Source: an uncultured Cyclobacteriaceae bacterium (GTDB taxonomy: Bacteria > Bacteroidota > Bacteroidia > Cytophagales > Cyclobacteriaceae). Taken from it: a DNA stretch of 64,000 bases. The notes under the pieces were generated by a model that saw only the letters and a program-made list of their open reading frames with translations, ran no database searches and had not been told where the DNA came from. Made by a program: the position numbers and the translations under genes. The DNA lies in assembly GCA_947492745.1 (NCBI GenBank), contig CANLOE010000019.1, forward strand, positions 1 to 64,000, read 5' to 3'. Shown here in pieces: positions 28,153 to 37,807 of the stretch. The first letter of the stretch is position 1. Every line of letters begins with the position of its first letter.

Positions 28153-30675
28153 ATGAGGTTAACTACTTTAAGTTTAGTATTCATTACTCTGTTCTTTTGT
28201 TCAAGTGGACTTCTTGCGCAACCTTTTTCAACTCCAGGCAAACAAGTAGCTGTTAAAAAGCGGATTGATTTCAGCCGCCCCAACAGCTCCGATAATGTTC
28301 CCTATGGTTTTTACGAGTATTTGCCGCAAGATTTTAGTATGACTTCCGGGAAAAAATTTCCTTTGGTTATATTTTATCATGGGGCAGGACAAAGAGGTGA
28401 TGGTAAAGATGATCTTTTTAAGGTGTTGAATGTAGGCCCACCAAGAATGATTGAAAATGGGAGGCATTTTCCGGCTATATTCATTTCCCCACAGACCCTT
28501 TATGGTTTTTCTCCTCAGGATTTTGAACGACAACTGGATTATTTTCTTGAGAAAGGATATCCAATCGATACCGATAGGATATACCTCACAGGCTTAAGTG
28601 CCGGTGGCGGTGATGTTTGGAAGGCTCTGGAAAATTATCAAGATAGAATCGCTGCAACAATACCTATCTGCGGAAGTCGCAAGTTGGACCTAACGGCCCA
28701 TCACTTACTGGGAAACAAAATATGGGCATTCCATAATTATGGTGACACAGTAGTGTTCAGGAAACAGAGTGATGAGAATTTGGATATTATCGTTAATGAT
28801 GGCAGTTCTGTAATTACGTATTATCCCTCTGCACGTGGCGGGTCGATGAGCCATACAATGAACTTTGTCGATGGTGAGTGGGAGGATAATTCAGGAATTG
28901 TCAAACCTACCGAAAACATGGCCTATACTATTTATAGGAGTAATGAGCATAATGCTTGGACTAGAACTTATAATAATGATAAAGTGTGGGATTGGCTGTT
29001 TGCTCAGTCTCTTGACACTGATACCAATGGAGGCAATACACCATTAACGGTTGATGCTGGACCTGATGTGGTAATACAGAGGTCAACGCCTATGATAAGC
29101 TTAGAAGGTACTGCCACAAAGCGAATAAGCAATTATCAGTGGAGAAAAATCTCCGGACCAAGTACAATCACGCTAAATAATACGAACGCCAAGAAGCTCA
29201 GACTGAGTGCTTATGCAGTAGGAACCTATACTTTTGAACTGGAAGTGACCGATTTGGACGGAAACAAGGCAAAGGATGAAGTAAGCCTCAGAGTAATGGC
29301 CAACTTGTCGGTCAGTGCAGGTGAAGACAAGGTAGTAGACCTAAATACCAATACCTTTTTGACGCTGAGAGCCATAACAAATCGTCCTGTGAGCAGGTTT
29401 ACTTGGCTGAAAATAAGTGGCCCTAGTGTGTCGCTACAAGGAGTTCATACCGCAAACCTGAAGTTGGATGGCCTAAAGGTAGGTAACTATAGGTTGAGGG
29501 TCAGGGCAGTGGATGCATTTGGACATGCAGTTGTGGATGATGTAAAAGTCGAAGTCGTTAAACCCCCCAACTCTCCTTTGCCCGATTTGACGGTTACATT
29601 GGGAGCGAATAGAACCGTACCCATTTCGGAGCCTTCATTTACGCTGACAGCGACTCCAAACAGGGCCGTTAGGGATTATGAATGGGAACAGATTCATGGA
29701 CCTTCCATAACGCTGCAAGGAATGGACAGGGCCAGCTTGGTGATGAGCGACCTTATCGTCGGTACTTATAATTTTAGTGTGAAAGTAACTACTATAGACG
29801 GGCAGACTGCCATGGACTATATCAGGGTAGATGTAGTCGCTCCTTCTTCTATGCCGCTATCCGTAATGGCAGAAGATATGAGTATTGATATCGAAGAAGG
29901 TTCGGTGACTGTGGTGTCCACCGCCAATCAACCTGTCGAAAATTACGAATGGGTCAAACTAAGCGGGCCATCGGCAACCATCATAGAGGATGATAGCAAA
30001 GATTTGGTATTAAATGATTTAAGGGTAGGGCAGTATGAGTTTCGTGTAGCGGTGGAAGATGGCTCGGGAAGAAGGGCTACTGATAAGGTACTTATCGAAG
30101 TAACTACGGATGAGCTGGCTCCCCTAGTCTATGCAGGTGCGGATGCTACCATCACTACAGATGAAAGTTCGTGGGACTTGGCCGCGGCAGCCAATGGCTC
30201 AGTGATTAGCTTCAATTGGCAGAAGTTATCGGGTCCTGTTGTAACGATGGAAAATAAAAATCAAAGAATAGTGACATTGAGCGGGTTCGTTCCCGGTACT
30301 TATGTCTTTGGGGTAACTGTTGCTAATCAGTCGCATCTGACCGCTTTTGATATCGTAGAAATGACCGTTCTTGCTGGAAGAAGAAACATAGCGTCGAGGA
30401 AGCTACCTATTGTTGATGGTAGTGTGTCGAGTGAAGAAAAAGCCTTGGTCGAAACAGTAATCTATCCCAATCCTTCTATAGGGCAGGTCAATATCACATC
30501 TAAAGGAGACCACAAAAAAGTTTCTATTTCTGATGCTACTTTCAAGATTGTGAAAGAGCTTGAGTTTAATGAAGACAATATCACTGTCGATCTATCTGAT
30601 TACCCGAGAGGTGTATATTGGATAAGGATTTCCAATGGTTCCTCTATTGAAAACAAAAGGCTGTTATTGGAGTAA
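28153..30675 (+). CDS. Secreted esterase with 5 REJ/PKD-like repeats and type-A T9SS tail
   Basis: 840 residues from the ATG at 28153 (MRLTTLSLVFITLFF...LLAQ), which aligns with the start of the 22163 gene; a frame extending to 28093 is not needed. The hydrolase domain keeps FYHGAGQRGDG, the nucleophile motif GLSAGGGDVW and SNEHNAW for the His. Compared with its paralogue it has five instead of eight repeat modules and lacks the split PKD/insert region. The C-terminus is a type-A sorting domain (IYPNPSIGQVNITSK; NKRLLLE). The pair looks like an ancestral duplication, separated now by mobile-element debris. Probably a surface or extracellular esterase. Confidence 0.87.
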   Translation: MRLTTLSLVFITLFFCSSGLLAQPFSTPGKQVAVKKRIDFSRPNSSDNVPYGFYEYLPQDFSMTSGKKFPLVIFYHGAGQRGDGKDDLFKVLNVGPPRMIENGRHFPAIFISPQTLYGFSPQDFERQLDYFLEKGYPIDTDRIYLTGLSAGGGDVWKALENYQDRIAATIPICGSRKLDLTAHHLLGNKIWAFHNYGDTVVFRKQSDENLDIIVNDGSSVITYYPSARGGSMSHTMNFVDGEWEDNSGIVKPTENMAYTIYRSNEHNAWTRTYNNDKVWDWLFAQSLDTDTNGGNTPLTVDAGPDVVIQRSTPMISLEGTATKRISNYQWRKISGPSTITLNNTNAKKLRLSAYAVGTYTFELEVTDLDGNKAKDEVSLRVMANLSVSAGEDKVVDLNTNTFLTLRAITNRPVSRFTWLKISGPSVSLQGVHTANLKLDGLKVGNYRLRVRAVDAFGHAVVDDVKVEVVKPPNSPLPDLTVTLGANRTVPISEPSFTLTATPNRAVRDYEWEQIHGPSITLQGMDRASLVMSDLIVGTYNFSVKVTTIDGQTAMDYIRVDVVAPSSMPLSVMAEDMSIDIEEGSVTVVSTANQPVENYEWVKLSGPSATIIEDDSKDLVLNDLRVGQYEFRVAVEDGSGRRATDKVLIEVTTDELAPLVYAGADATITTDESSWDLAAAANGSVISFNWQKLSGPVVTMENKNQRIVTLSGFVPGTYVFGVTVANQSHLTAFDIVEMTVLAGRRNIASRKLPIVDGSVSSEEKALVETVIYPNPSIGQVNITSKGDHKKVSISDATFKIVKELEFNEDNITVDLSDYPRGVYWIRISNGSSIENKRLLLE

Positions 30676-30710
30676 ACAAAACTAAAACCTGATCTTGGAA
30701 AACTGATTTC

Positions 30711-30880
30711 AACCCGGATCATGCATTGGAATTTCGTAACGAGGGTTTACATATCCATAAATCAGGGAGTTTTATTGGATTTGGCATAGCACCGCTATGG
30801 TGAATTCAAAAAACGTAGTGCAACGACCGGTTTGCAGCTATTTAGACCTGCAGTAGATTTTTCAATGCATGATTCGGGTT
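30711..30880. repeat. Family B hairpin element
   Basis: 170 bp bounded by AACCCGGATCATGCATTGGA and CATGATTCGGGTT, which are inverted repeats. Central hairpin CATAGC-ACC-GCTATG. It starts 36 bp after the stop codon of the second esterase. Confidence 0.8.
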
Positions 30881-30951
30881 CAAAGATGATGACGGTTTGG
30901 TGAAATTTTCGGAGGATTTATCATTCACTTTTTCGAAAGTCCCGATATCAG

Positions 30952-30994
30952 AAACAGAGAAGGTCATTCCTCTTAGGAATGACCTTCTCTGTTT
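30952..30994. terminator. Perfect 20-bp hairpin, probable bidirectional terminator
   Basis: AAACAGAGAAGGTCATTCCT and its exact complement flank a CTT loop. It lies between the convergent second esterase (+) and SGNH hydrolase (-) genes, and both strands end in a short T-run. Confidence 0.7.
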
Positions 30995-31067
30995 TACGTA
31001 TGTGTTGATACCTTGTTATGAGGGGCTACACCTAAACGTTGTACTAAGAATCGTCATGAAGGTTGAG

Positions 31068-31380
31068 TAAAATATAGCTCCCAAATTTCGCTTATAGTAT
31101 TGTTCATTTCGCTTCATTCTGCGTTGGTAGGTTTTATGATAGCAGCGGCATCATAAAATCTTGACGAGAACAAAGTGACCTGCTAAATTTCATTCGACAT
31201 TTAATACAAATTTAGGTTTTAAATGTCGTATAAGATTCCGCGGGTCATTTTGTTTCAATCAAGGCGAGAACCGCAGGGATAGCAGCGCTATCCCGAGGGT
31301 TGTCAACGCAGAGTGAAGCAAAATGAACAGGAAGATATGCGATATTTGAAAGCTAAGTTTGTATAAAACACTTATTTGTA
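31068..31380 (-). mobile_element. Older diverged family A element, interrupted by a younger copy
   Basis: The left part 31068-31204 matches a reverse-orientation family A copy with many substitutions (TTCGCTTCATTCTGCGTTGG; TTGACGAGAACAAAGTGACC). It resumes after the younger insertion as TAAAACACTTATTTGTA up to 31380. The younger copy inserted at a TAA that is duplicated (31202-31204 and 31364-31366). Confidence 0.65.
31205..31363 (+). mobile_element. Family A MITE nested in an older family A copy
   Basis: 159 bp, differing at three positions from the copy inside the broken gene at 59251-59409. Ends TACAAATTTAGGTTTTAAAT and AGCTAAGTTTGTA; target duplication TAA. Hairpin GGATAGC-AGC-GCTATCC. 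Confidence 0.85.
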
Positions 31381-31421
31381 TCAGTTATAGTAGTCCCTGT
31401 GTATTGAAATAAAGCAGCGAA

Positions 31422-32936
31422 TCAAGGTAACTTCAGGACAGGACCCCTGAAACCCAGCACCTGCACCTTGGGTAATACCGCCCCAAATTTACTTTCTATA
31501 GTGGACAATACGGAATTGGCCGTAATGGCATGCGCTCTGGGGTTCGGATGTACTCCGTCTGTAGAGAAGAATCCTGTTGGAGCAAAATCGGGACTGAGTA
31601 TTTGACCTTCAACTTCCAGCCCCAGGCTACCGTCAGCACCGAAAAGATCTAGGAAGGTAGGAGTAACATCGGTCAAGGCCAGACGGTCGCTGTTCGTTGC
31701 GACTGCATCTTCGATGATTCCATTGAACAAAGCTACACTTGTATTGATACTGGTAAGCTCCTCTTTGTTCAGGACATTTTCGTTCGTAAGGGGGGCCAGA
31801 GGCGAAAAACCCTGCTCTCCCGCTGATAATACCGAGCCCGCAGAAAGTAATATCAACTCACCTGTAGGGACGAGTTCACTAGGGCTGGTATCGATATTCC
31901 TGACTTTGGGAATGACAAAGGTTCCCCCGGAGCCGTCCGGCACGGCAGCATCTGATAAGCTCTCATCAGCGATAAGTACAGGATAGGCATCGAAGTCCTT
32001 ACTTAAGCTAGGTCTTTTAAGAGCAGCTTTTTCGCTTTCACTCAGGTCTCCTCTACTGTCGATTTCCATGTTCCAGCCTGCAATGGCCCTGTTGACATTA
32101 TCCAGCCCCGCTTCTAGTGTATCCCGCAATGCTTCAGGGACGGTCACCGTTCTGGGAACCGCTTGAAAAAAAGGTAAGAGCGAAACAGGAGGGACATTGA
32201 GGACAATACCTTTGGCATCGGTCTCTGACATCAATCGGTCAATAGCCGCATCATATACTGCTTTGAAGGTACTGGGGTCTGTTAGGAGGCTTTCATCGGC
32301 ACCACCACTGCTTGCATATTGTAGTACATCGTTTCCACCTAACCAGAAAGTAAAGAAAGTGGGTTTGGTAGCGATGGCATCATTCAAAAGCGTAGAGGAG
32401 CCGGGAGCAGTGGCAAAACGAGCGTAGAAAGGGTTCAGGGCCAGCCCTGCATTGTCCAATTGTGTAATGGTCATGCCCGGTACGGAAAAACTGTTCAGTG
32501 TACTTTTGTCACCATCAAAACTTTCAATGGGCTCACCGGGCAGCGGAACAGGTGTCCTTCTGGCCACATCCAGCACCAGCCTCCCCACTATATTGCTAGG
32601 GTCTTGTTCGACACTTACATTGAATCCGTTTCCCGAATTGATATCGGGCAAATTGAATGCTCCACCGTTGGCAAAGGTTTGAAACTGCTCAGCCAGTATC
32701 ACTGGAAAGGCGCTCTGCTGTCCATTGGTATATAAAGCGGCATCCATCATTCCCGCACTGATGGAATTGCCTATGGCGATGTAATTGCTGAAATCGGCCG
32801 AGCCGCCATCCCCCTTGATTACGGGATTGTTTTTCTGTCGTTCTTCCAAAAGTTCATCCTCGGTATCGCAGGCAGTAATGCCCAGTAGTAGGGTGAAGGA
32901 GGCAAGGAGAGGGAGTAAATTTTTTATAGGCTGCAT
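31422..32936 (-). CDS. SGNH/GDSL-family hydrolase lipoprotein
   Basis: 504 residues. Lipoprotein signal with lipobox LGITAC (Cys near residue 23). Block I of the SGNH family reads YIAIGNSISAG, with the catalytic Ser; block III is FWLGGNDVLQY; block V is STDGVHPNPRAHAI, with Asp and His of the triad. The length, with a long insertion between blocks III and V, is typical of Bacteroidota members. Predicted esterase or lipase on the outer membrane. The gene starts 11 bp downstream of the TonB-dependent receptor, so both are one transcription unit and probably handle the same substrate. Confidence 0.87.
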   Translation of the reverse strand: MQPIKNLLPLLASFTLLLGITACDTEDELLEERQKNNPVIKGDGGSADFSNYIAIGNSISAGMMDAALYTNGQQSAFPVILAEQFQTFANGGAFNLPDINSGNGFNVSVEQDPSNIVGRLVLDVARRTPVPLPGEPIESFDGDKSTLNSFSVPGMTITQLDNAGLALNPFYARFATAPGSSTLLNDAIATKPTFFTFWLGGNDVLQYASSGGADESLLTDPSTFKAVYDAAIDRLMSETDAKGIVLNVPPVSLLPFFQAVPRTVTVPEALRDTLEAGLDNVNRAIAGWNMEIDSRGDLSESEKAALKRPSLSKDFDAYPVLIADESLSDAAVPDGSGGTFVIPKVRNIDTSPSELVPTGELILLSAGSVLSAGEQGFSPLAPLTNENVLNKEELTSINTSVALFNGIIEDAVATNSDRLALTDVTPTFLDLFGADGSLGLEVEGQILSPDFAPTGFFSTDGVHPNPRAHAITANSVLSTIESKFGAVLPKVQVLGFRGPVLKLP

Positions 32937-32947
32937 CTGATATATTT

Positions 32948-35752
32948 TTAATTGAAGAATTCGTCAAAAGTAATGGATAGGTAATAAATGGCTCCAAGAG
33001 TAGGGTTGGCAAAAGAAGTCGTATACCTTTCGTTCGATATATTGGACCCTCCCAGTTTTACCACTGATTTCATACTGGGTACTTTCAGGCTGACCTGTGC
33101 ATCGACGGTACCAAATGCGGGGATGATGCCATCACCAAAGGAAGACTCCCAGAGAAAAGCCTCTTGCCATCGATAAGTGACGTTGAAGCCGAAGTTCTTG
33201 ATGACTTCCTTATTGCTAAAGGAGAGGTTCGTTCTGTACTTAGGAGTGTTGAAACTGGCTCTGAACCCTTGGTCGATGAGGTCTTGTTGATCGATCAACT
33301 GATTGAAGGAGATATTACCGCCCAGACGGTATCCTTTGGGCAGTGAATACTCCAGTCCGAGCGCCCAACCTTGCGCTTCTACATTTCCATCGGCGTTGAT
33401 ATCAAAGCCAAACCCTTGAGTAGCGATAGTGCCGTTCACGATATCCTCAGGGTTGACGGACTCGTTATTGGGGACCTGACCATTGGGTGTTCCTTGGACA
33501 AGCGTGATTTCGGTGATGAAGTTCTGATAGGAACTGAAGTAATAATAGGCATCGACGAATACTTTTTCTCCCAACAGACTTTTATAGCCGATTTCGAAAG
33601 TACGAACTTTTTCGGGTTGAAAATCTTCGAACTGATAGGGCTGAAGTATACTGGCGTCTCCTGCGGCCTGAGCAGCGGCCACATTGGTATTTTGGTATAC
33701 AGGGTTACTTCTAAAGTTATACTTATCGATCAGTAGCGGGTTACTGCCTACCAGCCTTCGGGTGACGACATCCAGATCTATAAACTGGTCCTGAGTCGTG
33801 GGGATCCGAAAGCCCTGTTGAAAAGAAGCCCGTATGTTGTGCTTATCGGCCAAGGTATACACCGTGGAGATTCTCGGAGAAAACTGCCCATCGAAGTTCT
33901 CGTTTTTATCATAACGTATGGACCCTGTCAGTCGGAGCTTATTGTCCATGACACTTTTGCCCGCTTGTACATAAGCACCCCATTCATCGATATTGATTTC
34001 TTCTCCGTTCTCATCCAGTGTAAACAATGTTCCTTGGGACTCTAATGCATATCTTCTGAAATTGGCCCCGAATACTACATCGGCAAAGTCGATATGATCT
34101 TTCAAGTTGTACATCCCTTCATAATGCCACAAACTGGTTCTGTCCAAAAACAATGCACCTCCTTGCGATATGGCCAATCCACGAAGGCTGTCCGTCTTGG
34201 CATTCCATTCGGGAGTTCCAGGTCTTATGTTCAGGTTTTCCTGATTTTGACGTGCAGCATTTCTGGCGATGGTATGCGCTTCTTCGTTCGAAACGGGTAG
34301 TGTCGCTTTGGCACCTATAAAAGCAGATACATAGGGGGTGATATAGGTTTCCTGATTGATGAGTGAGGCAAGGGTATTGGCAGCATAACTATCACCGGAG
34401 TCTTCGTTCGTCGTATAGGCCCTGAGAAAGAAATTATCGCCTTCCAGCTCCAGCTTGCCTGTCCATATAACAAAGTTGTCCAGTACAAAGCGGTCATTGG
34501 CCGTATATACCGTGCTACCGTTACCGTAGTTGTATTGACCTGAGATTTCTAGGTCGTCATTTATCCTATAATGGAGTGCAGCACCAAATTTAAGGCTTTC
34601 CGTAGTATTGTCCACAAAACTGTTCTCGATGAAACCTTCAGGGGTAAAATCTCCGGCCGGACCATCGGGCAGTAAAGGACGGAGAGCAATCAATTCGCTT
34701 CTTCCGCCAGCTATCAGGCCATCTGCGATAGCTCCGATATTGATCGTGGGGTCTCCATAGATATTGACACCGTCATAAGTGCGGTTGAAATCTGCCTCCG
34801 AACCACGGTCTGTAGCCCCTGTCTCCACTAAAAAACTTTGGTCACGCGTGTCAGTGCCGATAAAATCATTGGCCCTTAGGTAAGAAGCATTGATTTTAAA
34901 GGCGAACTTATTGTTAAAGGCTTTGGCATAACGTAGAGAATAATCGCCGTAATAGGAAGGGTCGGGTTCATTGTCAAAACCTCCCACATGATTTACGCCA
35001 TTCTTGACCACAACACTCAGACCTTGATAGTCAAAAGGACTTTTACTGGTCATCAATATAATACCATTAATGGCATTGGGTCCATACAGTGCCGATGCTG
35101 CACCTGGCATAACTTCTACGCTTTCCAAGTCCAGTTCTGAAATCCCCACAATATTACCAACAGGAAAGTTCAGTCCCGGGGCTTGATTGTCGATACCATC
35201 GATGAGTTGGACAACGCGTGTATTTCCGTTGGCTCCGAATCCTCTCATATTCAGTGATTTAAAAGTAAGGCTCTGCGCGCTAAGATCTACCCCTTTCATA
35301 TTGGCAATACCATCATAGAAAGAAGGAGCGGCCGATTCCTTAATGGCCAGTATGTCCATTTTTTCTATGGAAGTAGGTGATTTCATAGCTTCCTCCGGTA
35401 CACGGTTACCTACTACAAATAACTCCGCCGCCATAATGAGGTTTTCTGCCATCTTGATATCCAGACCGCTTGTGGTAGCTGTTGTTATCGCTACTTCCTG
35501 GTTTTTATAGCCTACATAGGAGATGACCAGTGTCAAAGGAGGGGCACTGTTGACATTCAAAACAAAATTGCCATCGGGGTCGGTTATTGTACCGATAACC
35601 TTTCCCTTTACCAAAATATTCACTCCGGCAAGAGGGTCGTTTGTGCCCTCCTCAGACACCTTGCCCGAAATTTTGGTTTGGGCAGTAGAGACGCCACTAA
35701 AACCAAACAGCAATAGCGAGCAAAGTGCTGTCAATAGGTAGATTTTTCTCAT
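32948..35752 (-). CDS. TonB-dependent outer-membrane receptor
   Basis: 934 residues. Signal peptide to about residue 24 (LLLFGFSGVSTA-Q). A carboxypeptidase-like regulatory domain follows (KISGKVSEEGTNDPLAGVNI, VISYVGYKNQEV; about 26-110). The plug domain (about 120-240) has SLNMRGFGANGNTRVVQLID and SALYGPNAINGIILM. The rest is the beta-barrel, ending ISNERYTTSFANPTLGAIYY and a C-terminal Phe-rich strand (LSITFDEFFN). There is no SusD partner, so it is not a SusC-type glycan importer; the coupled SGNH hydrolase hints at an ester- or lipid-linked substrate. Confidence 0.93.
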   Translation of the reverse strand: MRKIYLLTALCSLLLFGFSGVSTAQTKISGKVSEEGTNDPLAGVNILVKGKVIGTITDPDGNFVLNVNSAPPLTLVISYVGYKNQEVAITTATTSGLDIKMAENLIMAAELFVVGNRVPEEAMKSPTSIEKMDILAIKESAAPSFYDGIANMKGVDLSAQSLTFKSLNMRGFGANGNTRVVQLIDGIDNQAPGLNFPVGNIVGISELDLESVEVMPGAASALYGPNAINGIILMTSKSPFDYQGLSVVVKNGVNHVGGFDNEPDPSYYGDYSLRYAKAFNNKFAFKINASYLRANDFIGTDTRDQSFLVETGATDRGSEADFNRTYDGVNIYGDPTINIGAIADGLIAGGRSELIALRPLLPDGPAGDFTPEGFIENSFVDNTTESLKFGAALHYRINDDLEISGQYNYGNGSTVYTANDRFVLDNFVIWTGKLELEGDNFFLRAYTTNEDSGDSYAANTLASLINQETYITPYVSAFIGAKATLPVSNEEAHTIARNAARQNQENLNIRPGTPEWNAKTDSLRGLAISQGGALFLDRTSLWHYEGMYNLKDHIDFADVVFGANFRRYALESQGTLFTLDENGEEINIDEWGAYVQAGKSVMDNKLRLTGSIRYDKNENFDGQFSPRISTVYTLADKHNIRASFQQGFRIPTTQDQFIDLDVVTRRLVGSNPLLIDKYNFRSNPVYQNTNVAAAQAAGDASILQPYQFEDFQPEKVRTFEIGYKSLLGEKVFVDAYYYFSSYQNFITEITLVQGTPNGQVPNNESVNPEDIVNGTIATQGFGFDINADGNVEAQGWALGLEYSLPKGYRLGGNISFNQLIDQQDLIDQGFRASFNTPKYRTNLSFSNKEVIKNFGFNVTYRWQEAFLWESSFGDGIIPAFGTVDAQVSLKVPSMKSVVKLGGSNISNERYTTSFANPTLGAIYYLSITFDEFFN

Positions 35753-36054
35753 AGCATTTTGTTTTAATTATTTTTTAAAAAAGCTTTCTTATGAAGACTC
35801 TATATTAGAATATGGATATATAAAGCTGTATAAATATAAAATATTTGCAGAATAATAGTAGGCATACCGAATATTTTTTTACTCTTCTACCAAAAAAATA
35901 CTTGATTTACCAATAATATAACAATTGTTTTAGGTTTTGTATAATACTTACGATAAAAGAATGCTTATTGCAGGGTGAACGGCTCATAATCAGTACATAA
36001 CCGGAGACCGGTCAGGGTGTTTGTCATACGGTAATTCGGGGCAGCAGGTGCTTA

Positions 36055-36226
36055 AACCCGGATCATGCGTTGGGACTTCGTAACGAGGGTTTACATATCC
36101 ATAAATCAGGGAGTTTTATTGTATTTAGCATAGTACCGCGCTATGATGAATTCAAAAAACGTAATGCAACGACTGATTTTCAGCTATTTAAATCCGCAGT
36201 AGATTTTTCAATGTATGATCCGGGTT
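36055..36226. repeat. Family B hairpin element
   Basis: 172 bp from AACCCGGATCATGCGTTGGG to ATGATCCGGGTT. Central hairpin slightly lengthened (CATAGT-ACCGCG-CTATG). It lies upstream of the TonB receptor gene. The 35753-36054 stretch is AT-rich and should hold that gene's promoter. Confidence 0.75.
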
Positions 36227-36714
36227 AAGTGTTATGAGTAAAAAAAATCAGTGGTAAGTTGAGTGCTTTTTCCTGAATATATTTTTTTAACACTTGCGTG
36301 GGTTCCTAATTTTGTGTTTGTAGATGGTCGGGGAAGTAAGGTTAATTCTGATATTAGCGTTTAGCGAATCTATATGGAATCAAAGATTGTAAGTTCGATT
36401 TTGATATGCTATGGTATTGACAGACAATTCGTAAAATGACGGGATACTGGTTTCGGTTAGTTGTTTACTACAAATAATGATTTCTATTTTCATTGACTAA
36501 AAATGATATCCATGGCAATACCTCCCTCATAGCCGACGCCCTGCGGGCCTAGTTTAGGGTAAGAATCTGCCCTACAAGCGCTACGATTATTTTTTAATCA
36601 AGAACACTAACCACAAAAAAGTGCAATCAGGAAATATTACATTCTGTCTTATTCCTTATGCATGTAATTGGGCAGACCCTCTCCCTAGCGGTATAGCATA
36701 TAAACTACATATGG
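36227..36714. other. Intergenic region with no recognised feature
   Basis: 488 bp between a family B element and the gldC stop codon. I see no gene, repeat or clear terminator. Confidence 0.5.
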
Positions 36715-37053
36715 CTAGGATTGCTTGAATTCCGTTTCTACATGCTTGACGAATTTTTCACAGATTTGATTGAGTTCATTGGACATAAATTCGTCTCCTG
36801 TGGCAGTAAGTATACTTTGTGCAAGACCTCCTATACAATCAATGTAAAAGCGCTTCATCTCATCAACAGGCATATCTTTGGTCCACAAATCCATCCGCAT
36901 AGTATTTTTTTGGAGATGGTCCCATAAGGATATACTCAATGATTTGGTAGTGTTTGCTCCTCCTTCGGGTTTTTCGGTGGCATCCCACGTAATCTGTTCG
37001 GGTACATTGTTCTCATCTAGCGTGACTTTGAAATTGATTTCGGATTCTTTCAT
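36715..37053 (-). CDS. gldC: Gliding motility protein GldC
   Basis: 112 residues, the usual length. The middle segment RMDLWTKDMPVDEMKRFYID is the signature of GldC, preceded by the N-terminal KESEINFKVTLDENNVPEQI. In Flavobacterium, GldC is a small cytoplasmic protein needed for full gliding. It is not next to other gld or por genes; repeat-rich DNA lies on both sides. The ATG at 37053 is used. Confidence 0.9.
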   Translation of the reverse strand: MKESEINFKVTLDENNVPEQITWDATEKPEGGANTTKSLSISLWDHLQKNTMRMDLWTKDMPVDEMKRFYIDCIGGLAQSILTATGDEFMSNELNQICEKFVKHVETEFKQS

Positions 37054-37249
37054 GGAATTGAATATAATATGAGCTTCTGTATCGTTTCGTTACAGAATAG
37101 TAATGTTTCTCTTAATCTAATGGTAAAGGTAAATAGTACAGCATCCAAATGTCATGATTTTTATAACTATTTGTCCGAAAAACAATAATGATTGGTTTTG
37201 TTCGGAGTTTTCAACCCGAATTATACGTTGGTTCATCGTTTGTCAGTTT

Positions 37250-37420
37250 TAAGCCCAGAATGTTCGTTGGAACTTCGTCATTAGGACTTAAATGGCAATG
37301 AATCAGTGCGTTTTCTTGGGTTCAGCGTAGCACCGCTACAGTGAATTAAAAAAACGCATTCATTTACTGATTTGAAGCCAGTTAAGTCCGGAATAGATTT
37401 TCTAATGGACATTTTGGGTT
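37250..37420. repeat. Family C hairpin element
   Basis: About 171 bp, beginning AAGCCCAGAATGTTCGTTGG and ending ATGGACATTTTGGGTT (inverted repeats). Hairpin CGTAGC-ACC-GCTACA has one unpaired base. A further left-end-like sequence, AACCCGAATTATACGTTGG, lies just before it at 37213-37231. Confidence 0.75.
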
Positions 37421-37431
37421 AAAAGGATGCA

Positions 37432-37554
37432 TGAAGACGCTGTATTTGGAGCCTTGTTATGAGGGCTTAAAAAGCAATACATGAGCGGGTTTTCTTGGAT
37501 TCAGCGTAGCACTGCTACGGTCAGTTCAAAAAAACACATCCATTACATTGATTT
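37432..37554. repeat. Truncated family C element
   Basis: Carries GGAGCCTTGTTATGAGGGCT, GGATTCAGCG and hairpin CGTAGC-ACT-GCTACG, but has no right end; it stops at 37554, where a family B element begins, suggesting that insertion cut it. Confidence 0.65.
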
Positions 37555-37723
37555 AACCCGGATCATGCGTTGGGACTTCGTAACGGGGGTTTAAATAGCA
37601 ATAAATCAGGGTTTTTATTGGATTTAGCATAGTGCCGCTATGGTGAATTCAAAAAACGTAGTGCAACGACCGGTTTGCAGTTATTTAGATTCGCAGTAGA
37701 TTTTTCAATGCATGATCTGGGTT
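37555..37723. repeat. Family B hairpin element inserted at a truncated family C copy
   Basis: 169 bp from AACCCGGATCATGCGTTGGG to CATGATCTGGGTT. Hairpin CATAGT-GCC-GCTATG (one G-T pair). Sequence after it (from 37724) resembles only weakly the missing right part of the family C element. Confidence 0.78.
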
Positions 37724-37807
37724 TAAAGACGTTTACTACGTGACGGAATGAGACAGACCTAAGGTTCGACAAATACCTTTGACACCGCAGGTTCATGAAC
37801 ACCATTC

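Noticed and set aside
32948-35752. SusC-type glycan receptor
   Set aside because: There is no SusD gene; the neighbour is an SGNH hydrolase and the N-terminal layout fits other TonB receptors.
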